A stretch of DNA of 64,000 bases from Sulfolobus sp. A20 (lineage in GTDB: Archaea; Thermoproteota; Thermoprotei_A; Sulfolobales; Sulfolobaceae). The stretch lies in NCBI RefSeq assembly GCF_001719125.1, contig NZ_CP017006.1, positions 682,001 through 746,000 on the forward strand, given 5' to 3'. Both the position numbers and the translations under genes were made by a program. The notes under the pieces were generated by a model. It had not been told where the DNA came from. It worked only from the letters and a program-made list of their open reading frames with translations, and did not search any database. The first letter of the stretch is position 1. Every line of letters starts with the position of its first letter. Below, piece after piece: positions 25,924 to 34,380 of the stretch.

Positions 25924-28900
25924 TTAACTTGATATTGCCGTCACGTTAGTATACACCAGGAATGATGGGTATAATGATATTGCAGGTCCACCAGCAAATG
26001 GTACTGCAAACATTACTACAGTATGAGGCTCACTTGGAGTTGATAGACTTACTACCTGATATGTCTGTATTGGCACTTGCAATACTACACCAGGTCCTAA
26101 AGTTGGTGAGTATACTGTCTGGAACGCTGGAGTACCTGGTACTGGTGTCCCAGTAGTCACATTAGATCCTAAGAATACTACAGTCTCTATATAGAATGGA
26201 TAGGAGTATGTTATTGTACTCGTTACTTGTATCACTATATACTGGCTAGTTGGACTTAACACTAATGGTGAAGTATAGTAATAGAACACCTTGTTAGTTG
26301 CAGACGGAGTAATAGTTACACCTAATGGTGATATCCTTATTGGAGTATTGTTAAATGCACCTAAAGTAGTCGTTCCACTTACAGTTCCATGAGTGACTGG
26401 ATCTTGAACCGTGAAAGTCACATTAGATGATAATGGTAAAGCAGTGTATGGTCCAAAGTGATATCCAGCGTAAGTGTACAAGTTAGCAGTACCTATTGCT
26501 ACCTTATTGGATCCTAATACTACATACATTGTCCCATTAGGACTACTTAATGATCCTTGGGCTACGTATAGGTTAACTACTGGTCCGAAGAACTTCCCGG
26601 TCTGAACTCCAGTTTCAGTTAATGTAGGTAATAGGTTACCCTTATAGCTTGCTACAAACATGCCATCCATGTAAACTATAGTACTTGCGTTAGATGGATT
26701 GTACATTACTTGAGCAGTAGCGTATTTACTAGTTATCATCACGTTGACTATAGGTATACTTACTAAGCTAGTTGTAGATATGTTAGCAGCGTTCAAATCA
26801 ACTACAGTAGCTTCTGGCTGTTGCACTATAGCATAACTTATCTCCACTGGTACACCCGTAGTCGCGTTAATGTAGTGAGCAGTTAATATCCACTCAACAG
26901 ATCCAGGTACAACAGGTGCAGTTACATAGAAAGCTCCAACAGTTAATAGAGTCTTGCCAGTGACATAAGCCCCACTTATAGTATCGTGATAAGTAACCAT
27001 TAAGTAACTCCCGTTCAAAGCGCTTACAGTAGGTAATCCTAATAATGCAGCTAAAGCTGTAATATTGAATACTGTTCCTTCAAATACTGGGCTACATTGC
27101 GATAACTCTCCTAAAGTTGTAGTTACTAATAACTTACTGACGTTTGTTGGGCTCAGTATTATAGACTCAGTTACACCGCTCGGAAGCATGACTTGTATAG
27201 CTGTTATATTTCCAACATTGAATCCATTCTCATTAAGTTCTATTATTCCGTTTATTGGTCCTAAGGATATACTTGAGTAAAACTCATAATAGGAATCATT
27301 AACTCCAAATGGCATATATAACTTTCCTACTGGGAATACAGATGGCATTACGAGCTGTGGTGTGACATTAGCGAAACTAATCGTCACATTAGACGTGTGG
27401 AATTGACCAGTTGTGTTATAGTAGAATAGTGTTGCGAAGTCTGGGCTTACATAGAATATTACTATCTTAGTATTTAGCAAGTATTGTAATGGTACGTATA
27501 CGGTCACGACGTACTCTGGTACAGATGAATTGGTTATTAAATTAGTAGTTACCATATAGCTGGTCCCTGGCTCAAACTTAAACGCTATTGGATAAACGCC
27601 AGATGGTATAGTTGAATATGTGAATGGCACGACTTGTCCTTGTAGGCTTATCGTAAACGATACTGGAGTTGTTGTAGCATTAGGTAATGGTCCGACAGTA
27701 GTATTAAACTTTAGCTTCGTACCGTTGTATATTGCCACGTGCAGACCTGCGGCATAATAAGACGCTAAAGGCGGAGAGCTCACCTTATCCCATGGTCCTA
27801 TCGTGCTAGGGTTATTAAACATAACGTTATTCTGTATAGTATCAAGCACTGAACCGGCATCTTTAATCTGGACTAGTGTATACTGATTATCACAAGTTAG
27901 GTAATCAATTGAGGATGGCGGTGTTGTGTAATACGTCGGTAATGCTATATAAGCTCTGAAGTTACCTGCTACAATCTTATCGCCTTTATAGTCAACACCA
28001 GTTACTGTTACAGTTGCGGATGGTCCCCATATATGGAATATTACCAAGAAGATGTATCCTAATTGCATCACTATGAACTTTAGTGGCATCAATACGTTAA
28101 ATGATAAGGAAGTCCCTAGGATAGTAGTAGTAGCCTCACCAAAGTTGAAGAAGTGAACAAGAGGTGAGGATAAAGCTGATTGTAAGTAGGTGTTGAAGAA
28201 TGAGAAGTTGTAAACATTATATTTAATAATATTACTAATACTAGATGAATTTAGTTCGTATTCATTGACTGATCCATATAGTAGATAGTTCCCGCCTGAC
28301 GTGGTGAAGTTAGCAGTTATTGTAAACGCTACAATTAATGACGGGAATCCTACGTAGAAGTTCATTCCATTATCCACTATTAACGAAGATATCGGAGCAC
28401 TTATATTAGAAGTTAGGTTAATCGGTACCACTGGAGTTATGAAGAACGTAAAGTTTTCTTTAACACCTGTATGTGGCAAGAAGAAGAATATAGTACCGTT
28501 GAAGATGTTTGCTCTCAAAGTAGCACTACCATTAGTGTACAAGAACCCATTAAATATTGTGTTTAATTCTCCACTGAAATAATAGTGACCGGGTGGGGTA
28601 ACGTTTAACTCTCCTACATAGATGTTAGTTCCAGACTGTAAAGTACCAGTAACGTTTTCATGTGCTGTAACATTCAAATTGCCGTTGAATTGTAAGAAGG
28701 GTGTCTGGCTAGATGGTTCGTATACAATTGAGTTGTTCATTGGCAAGAATGATCCTACAAATTTTGGTGCGTAGAAGTTAGCTGTGACATCTTTATTATA
28801 AGCGTTAGAGGACGCATTGGTTGCATTAGCTACTACAAACCATTCTATCACTGCTGGGGCTTGTGACGTATAAGTTAATGTAAAGTTAAATGGTGTAGTA

Positions 28901-29679
28901 CCAGTAGTTATTGCAGGATCATAGACACCTATAGTAATGTTACTTCTACCCACTGCTTGTACATAACCTGGGTTTGGAATAACTCCAGCAACCTCAATTG
29001 GGTTTACTAATTGTCCAGGATATGTAACTATATGGACTACAGTAATAGTGTAAGTATATCCAGCATATGATATTTGTATAGTAGAACCTGCTGGTAACGA
29101 AGCTAGACTCGTATAACCCATATTACCCACAGCTTGATATATTATGTAATTTAGACTGAGTACGTTTATAGTTCCATTAAGATATACAGTTTTGTTCAGA
29201 TAATTATATAAATTACTAATTACACCTAAACTATTTATCTCAAATGTGCTAACTGCTTCTGTACCAGTAGATGGAGTAGTGGATGAACCGGTAGGACTTA
29301 GTACTATAGCAACTGATGCATTGTTATAATAAAAGTAAGTAAATTGGAAGTCATTTTGATTTAATTTAAACGTGCCTGTAGGTCCACCTTTAACACTTAC
29401 TGTAAACGTTATGGCTTCAGCTGTGTAATTATCTGCAAGACCATAATCAAAAGCTTGAGCTACTTTGGCTACTGTGCTGTTAGAGTATATATTAAAGAAT
29501 AGATTAATGTAAGATGTGCTAGTATTAGGTAACTGAATGACTTTAGGAACTGTGTATGTAGGTGATGCTGGGTTACTTGAAGGAATTGCTGCTTCTGTTG
29601 TTAGCATTAAACTTGGTATTATACCTAAAGTAGATATAAGGAATACGGAAGCTAGGATTAGACCTAGGGTCTTATTCAT
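25924..29679 (-). CDS. slaA: S-layer lattice protein SlaA
   Basis: A 1251-residue secreted protein from the ATG at 29679. That start gives the signal peptide MNKTLGLILASVFLIST...LTTEA with cleavage near residue 28. The longer open frame up to 29787 adds 36 residues with no secretion logic and is rejected. The mature protein is rich in Thr, Val, Tyr, Asn and Gly with many N-x-S/T sequons, consistent with heavy N-glycosylation. It has no Lys-rich domain and no transmembrane anchor. SlaA forms the outer crystalline lattice of the Sulfolobus envelope and is fixed by SlaB. The length fits the family (about 1230-1420 residues). Confidence 0.93.
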   Translation of the reverse strand: MNKTLGLILASVFLISTLGIIPSLMLTTEAAIPSSNPASPTYTVPKVIQLPNTSTSYINLFFNIYSNSTVAKVAQAFDYGLADNYTAEAITFTVSVKGGPTGTFKLNQNDFQFTYFYYNNASVAIVLSPTGSSTTPSTGTEAVSTFEINSLGVISNLYNYLNKTVYLNGTINVLSLNYIIYQAVGNMGYTSLASLPAGSTIQISYAGYTYTITVVHIVTYPGQLVNPIEVAGVIPNPGYVQAVGRSNITIGVYDPAITTGTTPFNFTLTYTSQAPAVIEWFVVANATNASSNAYNKDVTANFYAPKFVGSFLPMNNSIVYEPSSQTPFLQFNGNLNVTAHENVTGTLQSGTNIYVGELNVTPPGHYYFSGELNTIFNGFLYTNGSATLRANIFNGTIFFFLPHTGVKENFTFFITPVVPINLTSNISAPISSLIVDNGMNFYVGFPSLIVAFTITANFTTSGGNYLLYGSVNEYELNSSSISNIIKYNVYNFSFFNTYLQSALSSPLVHFFNFGEATTTILGTSLSFNVLMPLKFIVMQLGYIFLVIFHIWGPSATVTVTGVDYKGDKIVAGNFRAYIALPTYYTTPPSSIDYLTCDNQYTLVQIKDAGSVLDTIQNNVMFNNPSTIGPWDKVSSPPLASYYAAGLHVAIYNGTKLKFNTTVGPLPNATTTPVSFTISLQGQVVPFTYSTIPSGVYPIAFKFEPGTSYMVTTNLITNSSVPEYVVTVYVPLQYLLNTKIVIFYVSPDFATLFYYNTTGQFHTSNVTISFANVTPQLVMPSVFPVGKLYMPFGVNDSYYEFYSSISLGPINGIIELNENGFNVGNITAIQVMLPSGVTESIILSPTNVSKLLVTTTLGELSQCSPVFEGTVFNITALAALLGLPTVSALNGSYLMVTYHDTISGAYVTGKTLLTVGAFYVTAPVVPGSVEWILTAHYINATTGVPVEISYAIVQQPEATVVDLNAANISTTSLVSIPIVNVMITSKYATAQVMYNPSNASTIVYMDGMFVASYKGNLLPTLTETGVQTGKFFGPVVNLYVAQGSLSSPNGTMYVVLGSNKVAIGTANLYTYAGYHFGPYTALPLSSNVTFTVQDPVTHGTVSGTTTLGAFNNTPIRISPLGVTITPSATNKVFYYYTSPLVLSPTSQYIVIQVTSTITYSYPFYIETVVFLGSNVTTGTPVPGTPAFQTVYSPTLGPGVVLQVPIQTYQVVSLSTPSEPHTVVMFAVPFAGGPAISLYPSFLVYTNVTAISS

Positions 29680-29710
29680 ACTACATCTACTTATGCCATT
29701 TAAGAAATAC

Positions 29711-29719
29711 TTTAAAAAG
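29711..29719 (-). promoter_or_regulatory. TATA box of slaA
   Basis: The minus strand reads CTTTTTAAA about 32-40 bases before the slaA ATG at 29679. A strong promoter is expected for this most abundant envelope protein. The leader would be only about 5-10 bases. Confidence 0.5.
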
Positions 29720-29854
29720 CTTTGTACACAGCCAGAATTGTTACTTATAAAAAAATTAAAATCACTAAAGGAGCTTAAAAAGAACATTTAGCTTAGCATT
29801 CAATCAAAGCTATGGTATTTTGACTACTAGATTAAAGTAATAACGACTAGCTCT

Positions 29855-29884
29855 CTGGCCTCCTCCTCGCCCTAAAGGCGAGGG
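29855..29884 (-). repeat. TnpB-end-like hairpin repeat, copy 4
   Basis: On the minus strand it reads CCCTCGCCTTTAGGGCGAGG followed by AGGAGGCCAG. It follows the decayed tnpB reading frame directly, which links the whole hairpin family to tnpB 3' ends. Confidence 0.7.
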
Positions 29885-30115
29885 TTATGCTGAGGCATAA
29901 AGCGTCTCTACCCTTTATAGGAGTTACTCCGTTTGATGTTACTAGGAACGATAGGGTCTTTTTCAACGTATTAACAACTTTCCTTATCCTCATAATGTTT
30001 GAAGCACCATTAACGTCACTACGAAGCTTATGACCTAAAGGGCAATTAAAAACCCCCTAGGCTTCCTACTCATTATAACGTTTAGACAACAATTTCATCC
30101 ACCCCCATATTCCAA
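29885..30115 (-). pseudogene. tnpB: Decayed TnpB (IS200/IS605 OrfB) C-terminal fragment
   Basis: One minus-strand frame is open for about 56 codons: FNCPLGHKLRSDVNGASNI, then VVNTLKKTLSFLV and NGVTPIKGRDAL. The CPxGH...D.NGA.NI pattern is the second half of the TnpB zinc ribbon with its last catalytic Asp. A frameshift in a G/T run (about 30048-30058) and a stop upstream disconnect it from SRKPRGF. The reading may extend in broken frames to about 30530. Hairpin copy 4 follows, as in intact Sulfolobus tnpB genes. No product is expected. Confidence 0.75.
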
Positions 30116-30558
30116 CTTATGCCAATAGATTTCGAGTAAATTGTGTTGAAGAATATTTTTAACCATCTCGTTATTGTGTTTTTGTTAATTTCCATATGAA
30201 GTCCATGCTTGCTTAAGCTTCTGAACACTTACTAAGCTTGCCAAAAGTTTTAAACAAAGAGAATGCCTTATCGTGTAACCTTATCCCTCCAATTCTCAAG
30301 CTTAAAGAAACTACATGAAGAATTAGCCTAGATTCGTAATGCCTAACTCACCATTAACCCTCATCAACGGGCAAATGATCCCCATGCTTAACATTAACCT
30401 TGATCTCGTAATTAACATTAGCCAACTGGGAATAGTCTTAGTACTATAGTTCTTACACTCCCCTTTGGTATTGCAGGAGTGTTTTCAGCTACCCATCTTC
30501 ATTAAGTTGACTAGAAGGGATAAAAGACAAGGTGTTTTTTTTTATTTAAAAAACATTA

Positions 30559-30580
30559 CCTCGTCTTAAAAGGTGAGGTT
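30559..30580 (-). repeat. TnpB-end-like hairpin repeat, copy 5 (truncated)
   Basis: On the minus strand: ACCTCACCTTTTAAGACGAG, preceded by AAA as in other copies. The stem is kept but the downstream GGAGGAxGTCAG tail is lost. Confidence 0.5.
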
Positions 30581-30685
30581 TTCTTTTTCGTTTGTAAGAA
30601 AAGAGGGAGTTGTTGTATATTGACTATTATATTGTCCCATATTACAAATTTTTATTATCATAATTACTGAATAAAATTAATACTT

Positions 30686-31099
30686 TCAATCTATGTAAAT
30701 TGAAAAGTAGTTATTTTTATAAAACGTCATTACCACCTTATCCAGAACTGATTCTCTGCCTAGTATCATTTCGGGGATTATAGGCAAGTTAATGCTATTC
30801 ATATCAAACGAAACTACAGAAATATTAATAACGTTTTCTAAGATCTTGATTTTAGCCTTATATCTTTCCCTCCATAGGCCGTTAATAGAGACCACATCGA
30901 GAAAGGAACTAGAATGGAAACAATTCTTAATCCTTTCTTCGCTGAGTAAAGAATATCTACTACCAGAATCTATTAGTCCCTTTATTCTCATCCAAGAGTT
31001 GTATTTAGGACACTCTACTTCAACGTCTATAAGGGGTATTTTATTTCCCATAATGTCGGAAAAACTGAAAACCTTTAAATTAGGCTTTATATTTGACAT
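30686..31099 (-). CDS. Retropepsin-like aspartic protease domain protein (137 aa)
   Basis: A small protein with the clan AA hallmarks. The segment GLIDSGSRYSLLSEE puts the candidate catalytic D44-S45-G46 in a beta-hairpin context. The later hydrophobic MILGRESVLDKVVMTF matches the ILGRDFL motif of retropepsins. Only one DSG is present, as expected for a homodimeric retropepsin. Its ATG (31097-31099) lies inside the preceding 57-residue DUF5678 frame, overlapping by 20 bases in another frame. This gene is the last of a three-gene minus-strand operon. The substrate is unknown. Proteolytic activity is plausible from the motif but not proven. Confidence 0.65.
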   Translation of the reverse strand: MSNIKPNLKVFSFSDIMGNKIPLIDVEVECPKYNSWMRIKGLIDSGSRYSLLSEERIKNCFHSSSFLDVVSINGLWRERYKAKIKILENVINISVVSFDMNSINLPIIPEMILGRESVLDKVVMTFYKNNYFSIYID

Positions 31100-31253
31100 A
31101 CAATATTGAGAAATCCTTTCTTTTATAACCTTTTCTTTTCATTTCCTCTATTAATTTCCCCTTATCCTCTGAAAAGCCTAAGATCTCATCACCCCTAATA
31201 GCAACATACTTACCAACAAGCTTAACATCATTAATTACCAGCATATCTATCAT
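31080..31253 (-). CDS. DUF5678-like small protein (57 aa)
   Basis: A 57-codon frame starting ATG at 31253 and ending TAA at 31080. It contains LVGKYVAIRGDEILGF and KLIEEMKRKGY, as in DUF5678 proteins. Its start overlaps the stop of the 162-residue gene as ATGA. It is nearly identical over about 40 residues to the N-terminus of that upstream paralogue (DNA about 31135-31236 against 31620-31721), so it arose by tandem duplication. It is either a separate subunit or the front half of a frameshifted DUF5678-retropepsin fusion. Confidence 0.6.
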   Translation of the reverse strand: MIDMLVINDVKLVGKYVAIRGDEILGFSEDKGKLIEEMKRKGYKRKDFSILYVKYKA

Positions 31254-31738
31254 ATTGTAATTTCAACGAATTCACTATAAAAACATACGTTTTTGAAAAG
31301 CGTATAACTAATTATTAACTCGGGCAATATTGGGAACTCGTATCCACTTAGATCTACTATATCAGCTTCTACTTCTCTCTCTACTACACCTATAGATAGA
31401 TGTATTTTATTTTTCAAATAACATTCCTCAGCTAAAGATCTATCTACAAAGTTTTTGAAAAAAGGAGAGAGTAATGCTTTAACATTATACATTTCATTGT
31501 CACGATTACATAAAATTTTTACATCAATAATCGGCACTTTGTTACCGTAAAAGTTTATGTACTCAAATCTAATCCTTGCTGGAATATAAACTATTGAATA
31601 ACTTAAAATATCTACCCCTTTTCTTTTCATTTCCTCTATTAATTTCCCCTTATCCTCTGAAAAGCCTAAGATCTCATCACCCCTAATAGCAACATACTTA
31701 CCAACAAGCTTAACATCATTAATTGATAACTCTTCCAT
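31250..31738 (-). CDS. DUF5678 domain fused to a degenerate retropepsin-like domain (162 aa)
   Basis: The N-terminal DUF5678 segment (LVGKYVAIRGDEILGF, about residues 10-25) is followed by a domain collinear with the 137-residue neighbour (NFYGNKVPIIDVKIL against DIMGNKIPLIDVEVE). The catalytic position reads ALLSPFF instead of LIDSGS, and the second LGRE motif is replaced by ISYTLF, so this copy should be inactive. The start at 31738 is preferred to 31804. A TATA-like ATTTATATT at 31807-31815 would place transcription start downstream of 31804. Function is unknown. A pair of an active and an inactive paralogue could form a heterodimer. Confidence 0.6.
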   Translation of the reverse strand: MEELSINDVKLVGKYVAIRGDEILGFSEDKGKLIEEMKRKGVDILSYSIVYIPARIRFEYINFYGNKVPIIDVKILCNRDNEMYNVKALLSPFFKNFVDRSLAEECYLKNKIHLSIGVVEREVEADIVDLSGYEFPILPELIISYTLFKNVCFYSEFVEITI

Positions 31739-31806
31739 ATTTACTTTAATCGCATAGAGAAAAAATAATCTTATTGCTATCTGAAATAAGCTAAGAAAAT
31801 TCATTA

Positions 31807-31815
31807 ATATAAATA
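31807..31815 (-). promoter_or_regulatory. TATA box of the DUF5678/retropepsin operon
   Basis: The minus strand reads AATATTTATATTAATG across this position. Transcription would start about 25 bases later, near 31785, leaving a short leader before the ATG at 31738 and excluding the 31804 start. Confidence 0.45.
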
Positions 31816-31995
31816 TTCCCTCTGTGATTATCTACGAAACATAGCTTAGAAAGAATGGATACTAATTCCTTACCGTTAAATTCTCAAAACAGTTAATGGT
31901 ACAACTACTCATATAAAATTCATACAGTTGATCCGAATTTCTCATCATCCCAGAAGAATCTAACCTAATTTTACGACTTAGGGACTTGACTATTA

Positions 31996-32152
31996 TCTGA
32001 CTTCCTCCCTTTAGAGGCTAACCCCATCGATTCGAAGTTGCATCTCTAATGTGAGGAGCAGCCGAGAGGGTCAGATAAACCTTTCCATTTACATAATAGA
32101 TGTGTTTTTACTTTAAAGCTTCTTTGTCATCACTTTGAAAGGTCGAGCTTTT
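31996..32152 (-). repeat. Large TnpB-end-like repeat, copy A
   Basis: About 155 bases on the minus strand, alignable to copy B (43475-43618, plus). It starts with an AAAGCTCGACCTTTC hairpin, then GTGATGACAAAG, an AT-rich spacer, TCTGACCCTCTCGGC, CATTAGAGATGCAA, CGAATCGATGGGG, and CCTCTAAAGGGAGGAAGTCA at the end. Two hairpin-like ends bracket a conserved core. It is probably the 3' end plus right end of an IS605-like tnpB, or a small non-autonomous element. Confidence 0.65.
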
Positions 32153-32252
32153 CTAAATTTGCTTTAGCCATGCCATATCATCATAATTTTCTATCTCCCC
32201 GTTAAATCTCATTTAAGATCAATCTTATTAGTTTCTTAATTTGGAAGAATGA

Positions 32253-32286
32253 ATCTGACTTCCTCCCCGCCCTAAAGGGCAAAGCT
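32253..32286 (-). repeat. TnpB-end-like hairpin repeat, copy 7
   Basis: On the minus strand: AGCTTTGCCCTTTAGGGCGG, then GGAGGAAGTCAGA. This is the best preserved tail of the family (GGGGAGGAAGTCAG). A stem GCCCTTTAGGGC is perfect. Confidence 0.65.
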
Positions 32287-32847
32287 TTTATCACTTTGTA
32301 AAATAGGAATTTTCAATAAATTATTTAGCATAACTGTAGTCAGCTTATTACCTGCTCTTAATTGGTCCCTACATAGCCTTAGGCTCGTTTATGGAAGTTT
32401 AAAGCCCCACGGAGAGACTTAGCCCTTTCTACCTTAATATGAATGTGTAGTGGGACTCATTAGAGTCTTGTCTTACGGTACTTAGACTACTCATAAGTGT
32501 TTCCTTCCTACACTCGTAGCAATATTCCCATCAAATGCAGCTATGCATAAACCTTCCAACTCTCGAGAAAGTGTATATAAAAAATAGCACTACATTCATA
32601 CGTATAGGTCTAAGTAGCTTATTAATCTAATAAACGACTATTAGAATATTATTTTATTGTAGAAAAGGGGATTTAGCTATAAAGTATTCTTCTTTAAGGG
32701 TAAAAAGGGTTGCTAAACTTCATAAACTCCCTCAATTTATTTCAAAAGTATATCGTTGTAATATTATATTCTTGGAACGAGATTTTGTTCCTCCCTAAAC
32801 TTTTTTGATAGACACATTTTCTTTTTTAAGCTTTAATTGCAGAAAGG

Positions 32848-33125
<278 letters not shown>

Positions 33126-33160
33126 ATTTTTATGTAGGCTTTCTGAATTTTAAAAATTTA

Positions 33161-33236
33161 TGGGCCCGCCGGGATTTGAACCCGGGACCACGACGACCCG
33201 AACGTCGCATCCTAGTCCAAGCTAGACTACGGGCCC
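33161..33236 (-). tRNA. tRNA-Pro(CGG)
   Basis: Acceptor GGGCCCG/CGGGCCC, discriminator A, anticodon stem CGACG/CGTCG, loop TTCGGGT with anticodon CGG, and T arm CCGGG TTCAAAT CCCGG. It is 76 bases, without intron or encoded CCA, and lies 35 bases from tRNA-Ala. The two may be cotranscribed on the minus strand. Confidence 0.94.
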
Positions 33237-33272
33237 CCATATTTTATATTTTCGTAAGCGTTTATAACATTG

Positions 33273-34001
33273 ATGTCTAAGCAAGAAGATGTTTTTAGCT
33301 ATTATGTTATCGATACTATTGGGAAAAGAATAGCTGGGGATATAGTTTGGAGTAAGGATAGTGCAACGTCGTTGAGAAAATGGAGAGAATTGTTTGGGAT
33401 TTCTCAGGGAGAAATTGCTAGAGAGATGGGTATTAAGCCTTCTGTAATAGCGGATTATGAAAGAAGTAGGAGGCAGGCGGGAAGTGAGTTTATCAGACGT
33501 TACGTTTCAGCCTTAATCTCAATAGACTCGAAGAGGGGGTATAAAGTGATAAAGGATTTATCCAAAATGTTTGGTATAAATTATCCGTTCATAGTCGATA
33601 TGGGGGACTTCTCCTATCCTAAAAGCATAGATGAAATAATTAGGGCTGTGGACGGGGTTCTCATTAACTCTTACGTTACCGATAAGAAGGTTTATGGTTA
33701 TTTAGTAACTGACAGTATTAAGGCTATTATAAGTCTAAGCGGAATGGAGTTTTATCAAGCTTTATCATTAATGGTTAACAAGGTCGTTGTCTTCACGAAA
33801 GTGAGTAGTGGTAGGTCACCTATGATAGCTCTAAAAGTTGCTCCTATTAAACCACCTATCGTGGTCTTTCATAGACCGGTTAATCTAGATCCCTTAGCCT
33901 TAGAACTGAGCGAGAGCGAAAATATGACTGTCATAGTCTCTACTAAGGCCCATGAGGAGGATTTAGTTAAGGGTTTGAAGTCTCTCCTTGTAGAAACATG
34001 A
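33273..34001 (+). CDS. XRE-family transcriptional regulator
   Basis: A 242-residue protein from the ATG at 33273 (a TTG at 33270 adds one residue). The Cro/XRE helix-turn-helix spans about residues 34-88, with LRKWRELFGISQGEIAREMG and PSVIADYERSRRQAGS. The C-terminal half (100-242) has a mixed alpha/beta pattern with no motif I recognise. It belongs to an archaeal XRE group with a conserved C-terminal domain, known in all Sulfolobales as far as I recall. It sits between tRNA-Pro and the convergent NAC gene, overlapping NAC by 35 bases. Target genes are unknown. Confidence 0.8.
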   Translation: MSKQEDVFSYYVIDTIGKRIAGDIVWSKDSATSLRKWRELFGISQGEIAREMGIKPSVIADYERSRRQAGSEFIRRYVSALISIDSKRGYKVIKDLSKMFGINYPFIVDMGDFSYPKSIDEIIRAVDGVLINSYVTDKKVYGYLVTDSIKAIISLSGMEFYQALSLMVNKVVVFTKVSSGRSPMIALKVAPIKPPIVVFHRPVNLDPLALELSESENMTVIVSTKAHEEDLVKGLKSLLVET

Positions 34002-34323
34002 TTGCTTTAGCTATATCTCCATTAGCCTTGACTAGGGCTTCTCTTGCCTCATTTTCGCTTTTTCCAGTTTGCTCCATTATGAATCTCACATCTTCTTCTC
34101 TTATAGACGTTTGTTGTTCCACTTTTTTGACTTCTTCTCTTATATTCTCTCCCATTACTAAAATTGCTGAAGTTCCCATGAAACTAGTTTTAGCTACTGT
34201 AGGATTCTCTATTATAATGTTCTTGTCGGGGGTTTCTATTATTACTCTAATAGCGTCTATTTGTTCAGTCTTTATTCCCATTCTTTCCATTTTTTTCAAG
34301 TCAGATGGCTTAATCTTAGCCAT
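33967..34323 (-). CDS. nac: Nascent polypeptide-associated complex protein (archaeal NAC)
   Basis: A 118-residue protein from the ATG at 34323 (MAKIKPSDLKKMERMGIK). The longer frame to 34371 has no support. The NAC domain (about 25-65, VIIETPDKNIIIENPTVAKT) is followed by a UBA domain (about 80-118) with VRFIMEQTGKSENEAREAL and GDIAKAIMFLQ. Archaeal NAC is a homodimeric ribosome-associated chaperone. The gene is divergent from the aCPSF2-type gene across 57 bases. Confidence 0.95.
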   Translation of the reverse strand: MAKIKPSDLKKMERMGIKTEQIDAIRVIIETPDKNIIIENPTVAKTSFMGTSAILVMGENIREEVKKVEQQTSIREEDVRFIMEQTGKSENEAREALVKANGDIAKAIMFLQGETSNP

Positions 34324-34380
34324 ACATAAGTTAATTGCTAGAAGTAAACTTAATAGTTTGCGGTCATACAATTTTCATAA

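Larger units (their letters stand above)
29680..30685. other. Non-coding, transposon-remnant region upstream of slaA
   Basis: About 1 kb with no intact gene. It contains the slaA promoter, hairpin copies 4 and 5, and a decayed tnpB C-terminus. There is also a minus-strand stretch at about 30085-30210 reading KHGLHMEINKNTITRWLKIF, perhaps from a DDE-type transposase. It is a graveyard of insertion sequences. Confidence 0.6.
31805..32847. other. Gene-free remnant region between the DUF5678 module and tRNA-Ala
   Basis: About 1 kb with no credible intact gene. It contains the promoter of the DUF5678 operon, the larger repeat (31996-32152) and hairpin copy 7. Minus-strand traces at about 32285-32560 may be another tnpB end, reading SLSTVRQDSNES and TTHSY in broken frames. 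It is bounded on the right by a broken SSV integrase fragment, suggesting an old integrated element at tRNA-Ala. Confidence 0.55.

Noticed and set aside
29680-29787. N-terminal extension of slaA
   Set aside because: It precedes the signal peptide, covers the TATA box and would spoil secretion; the ATG at 29679 fits.
32160-32210. ATGATGA-like C box on the minus strand near 32195
   Set aside because: No D box within sRNA distance on that strand.
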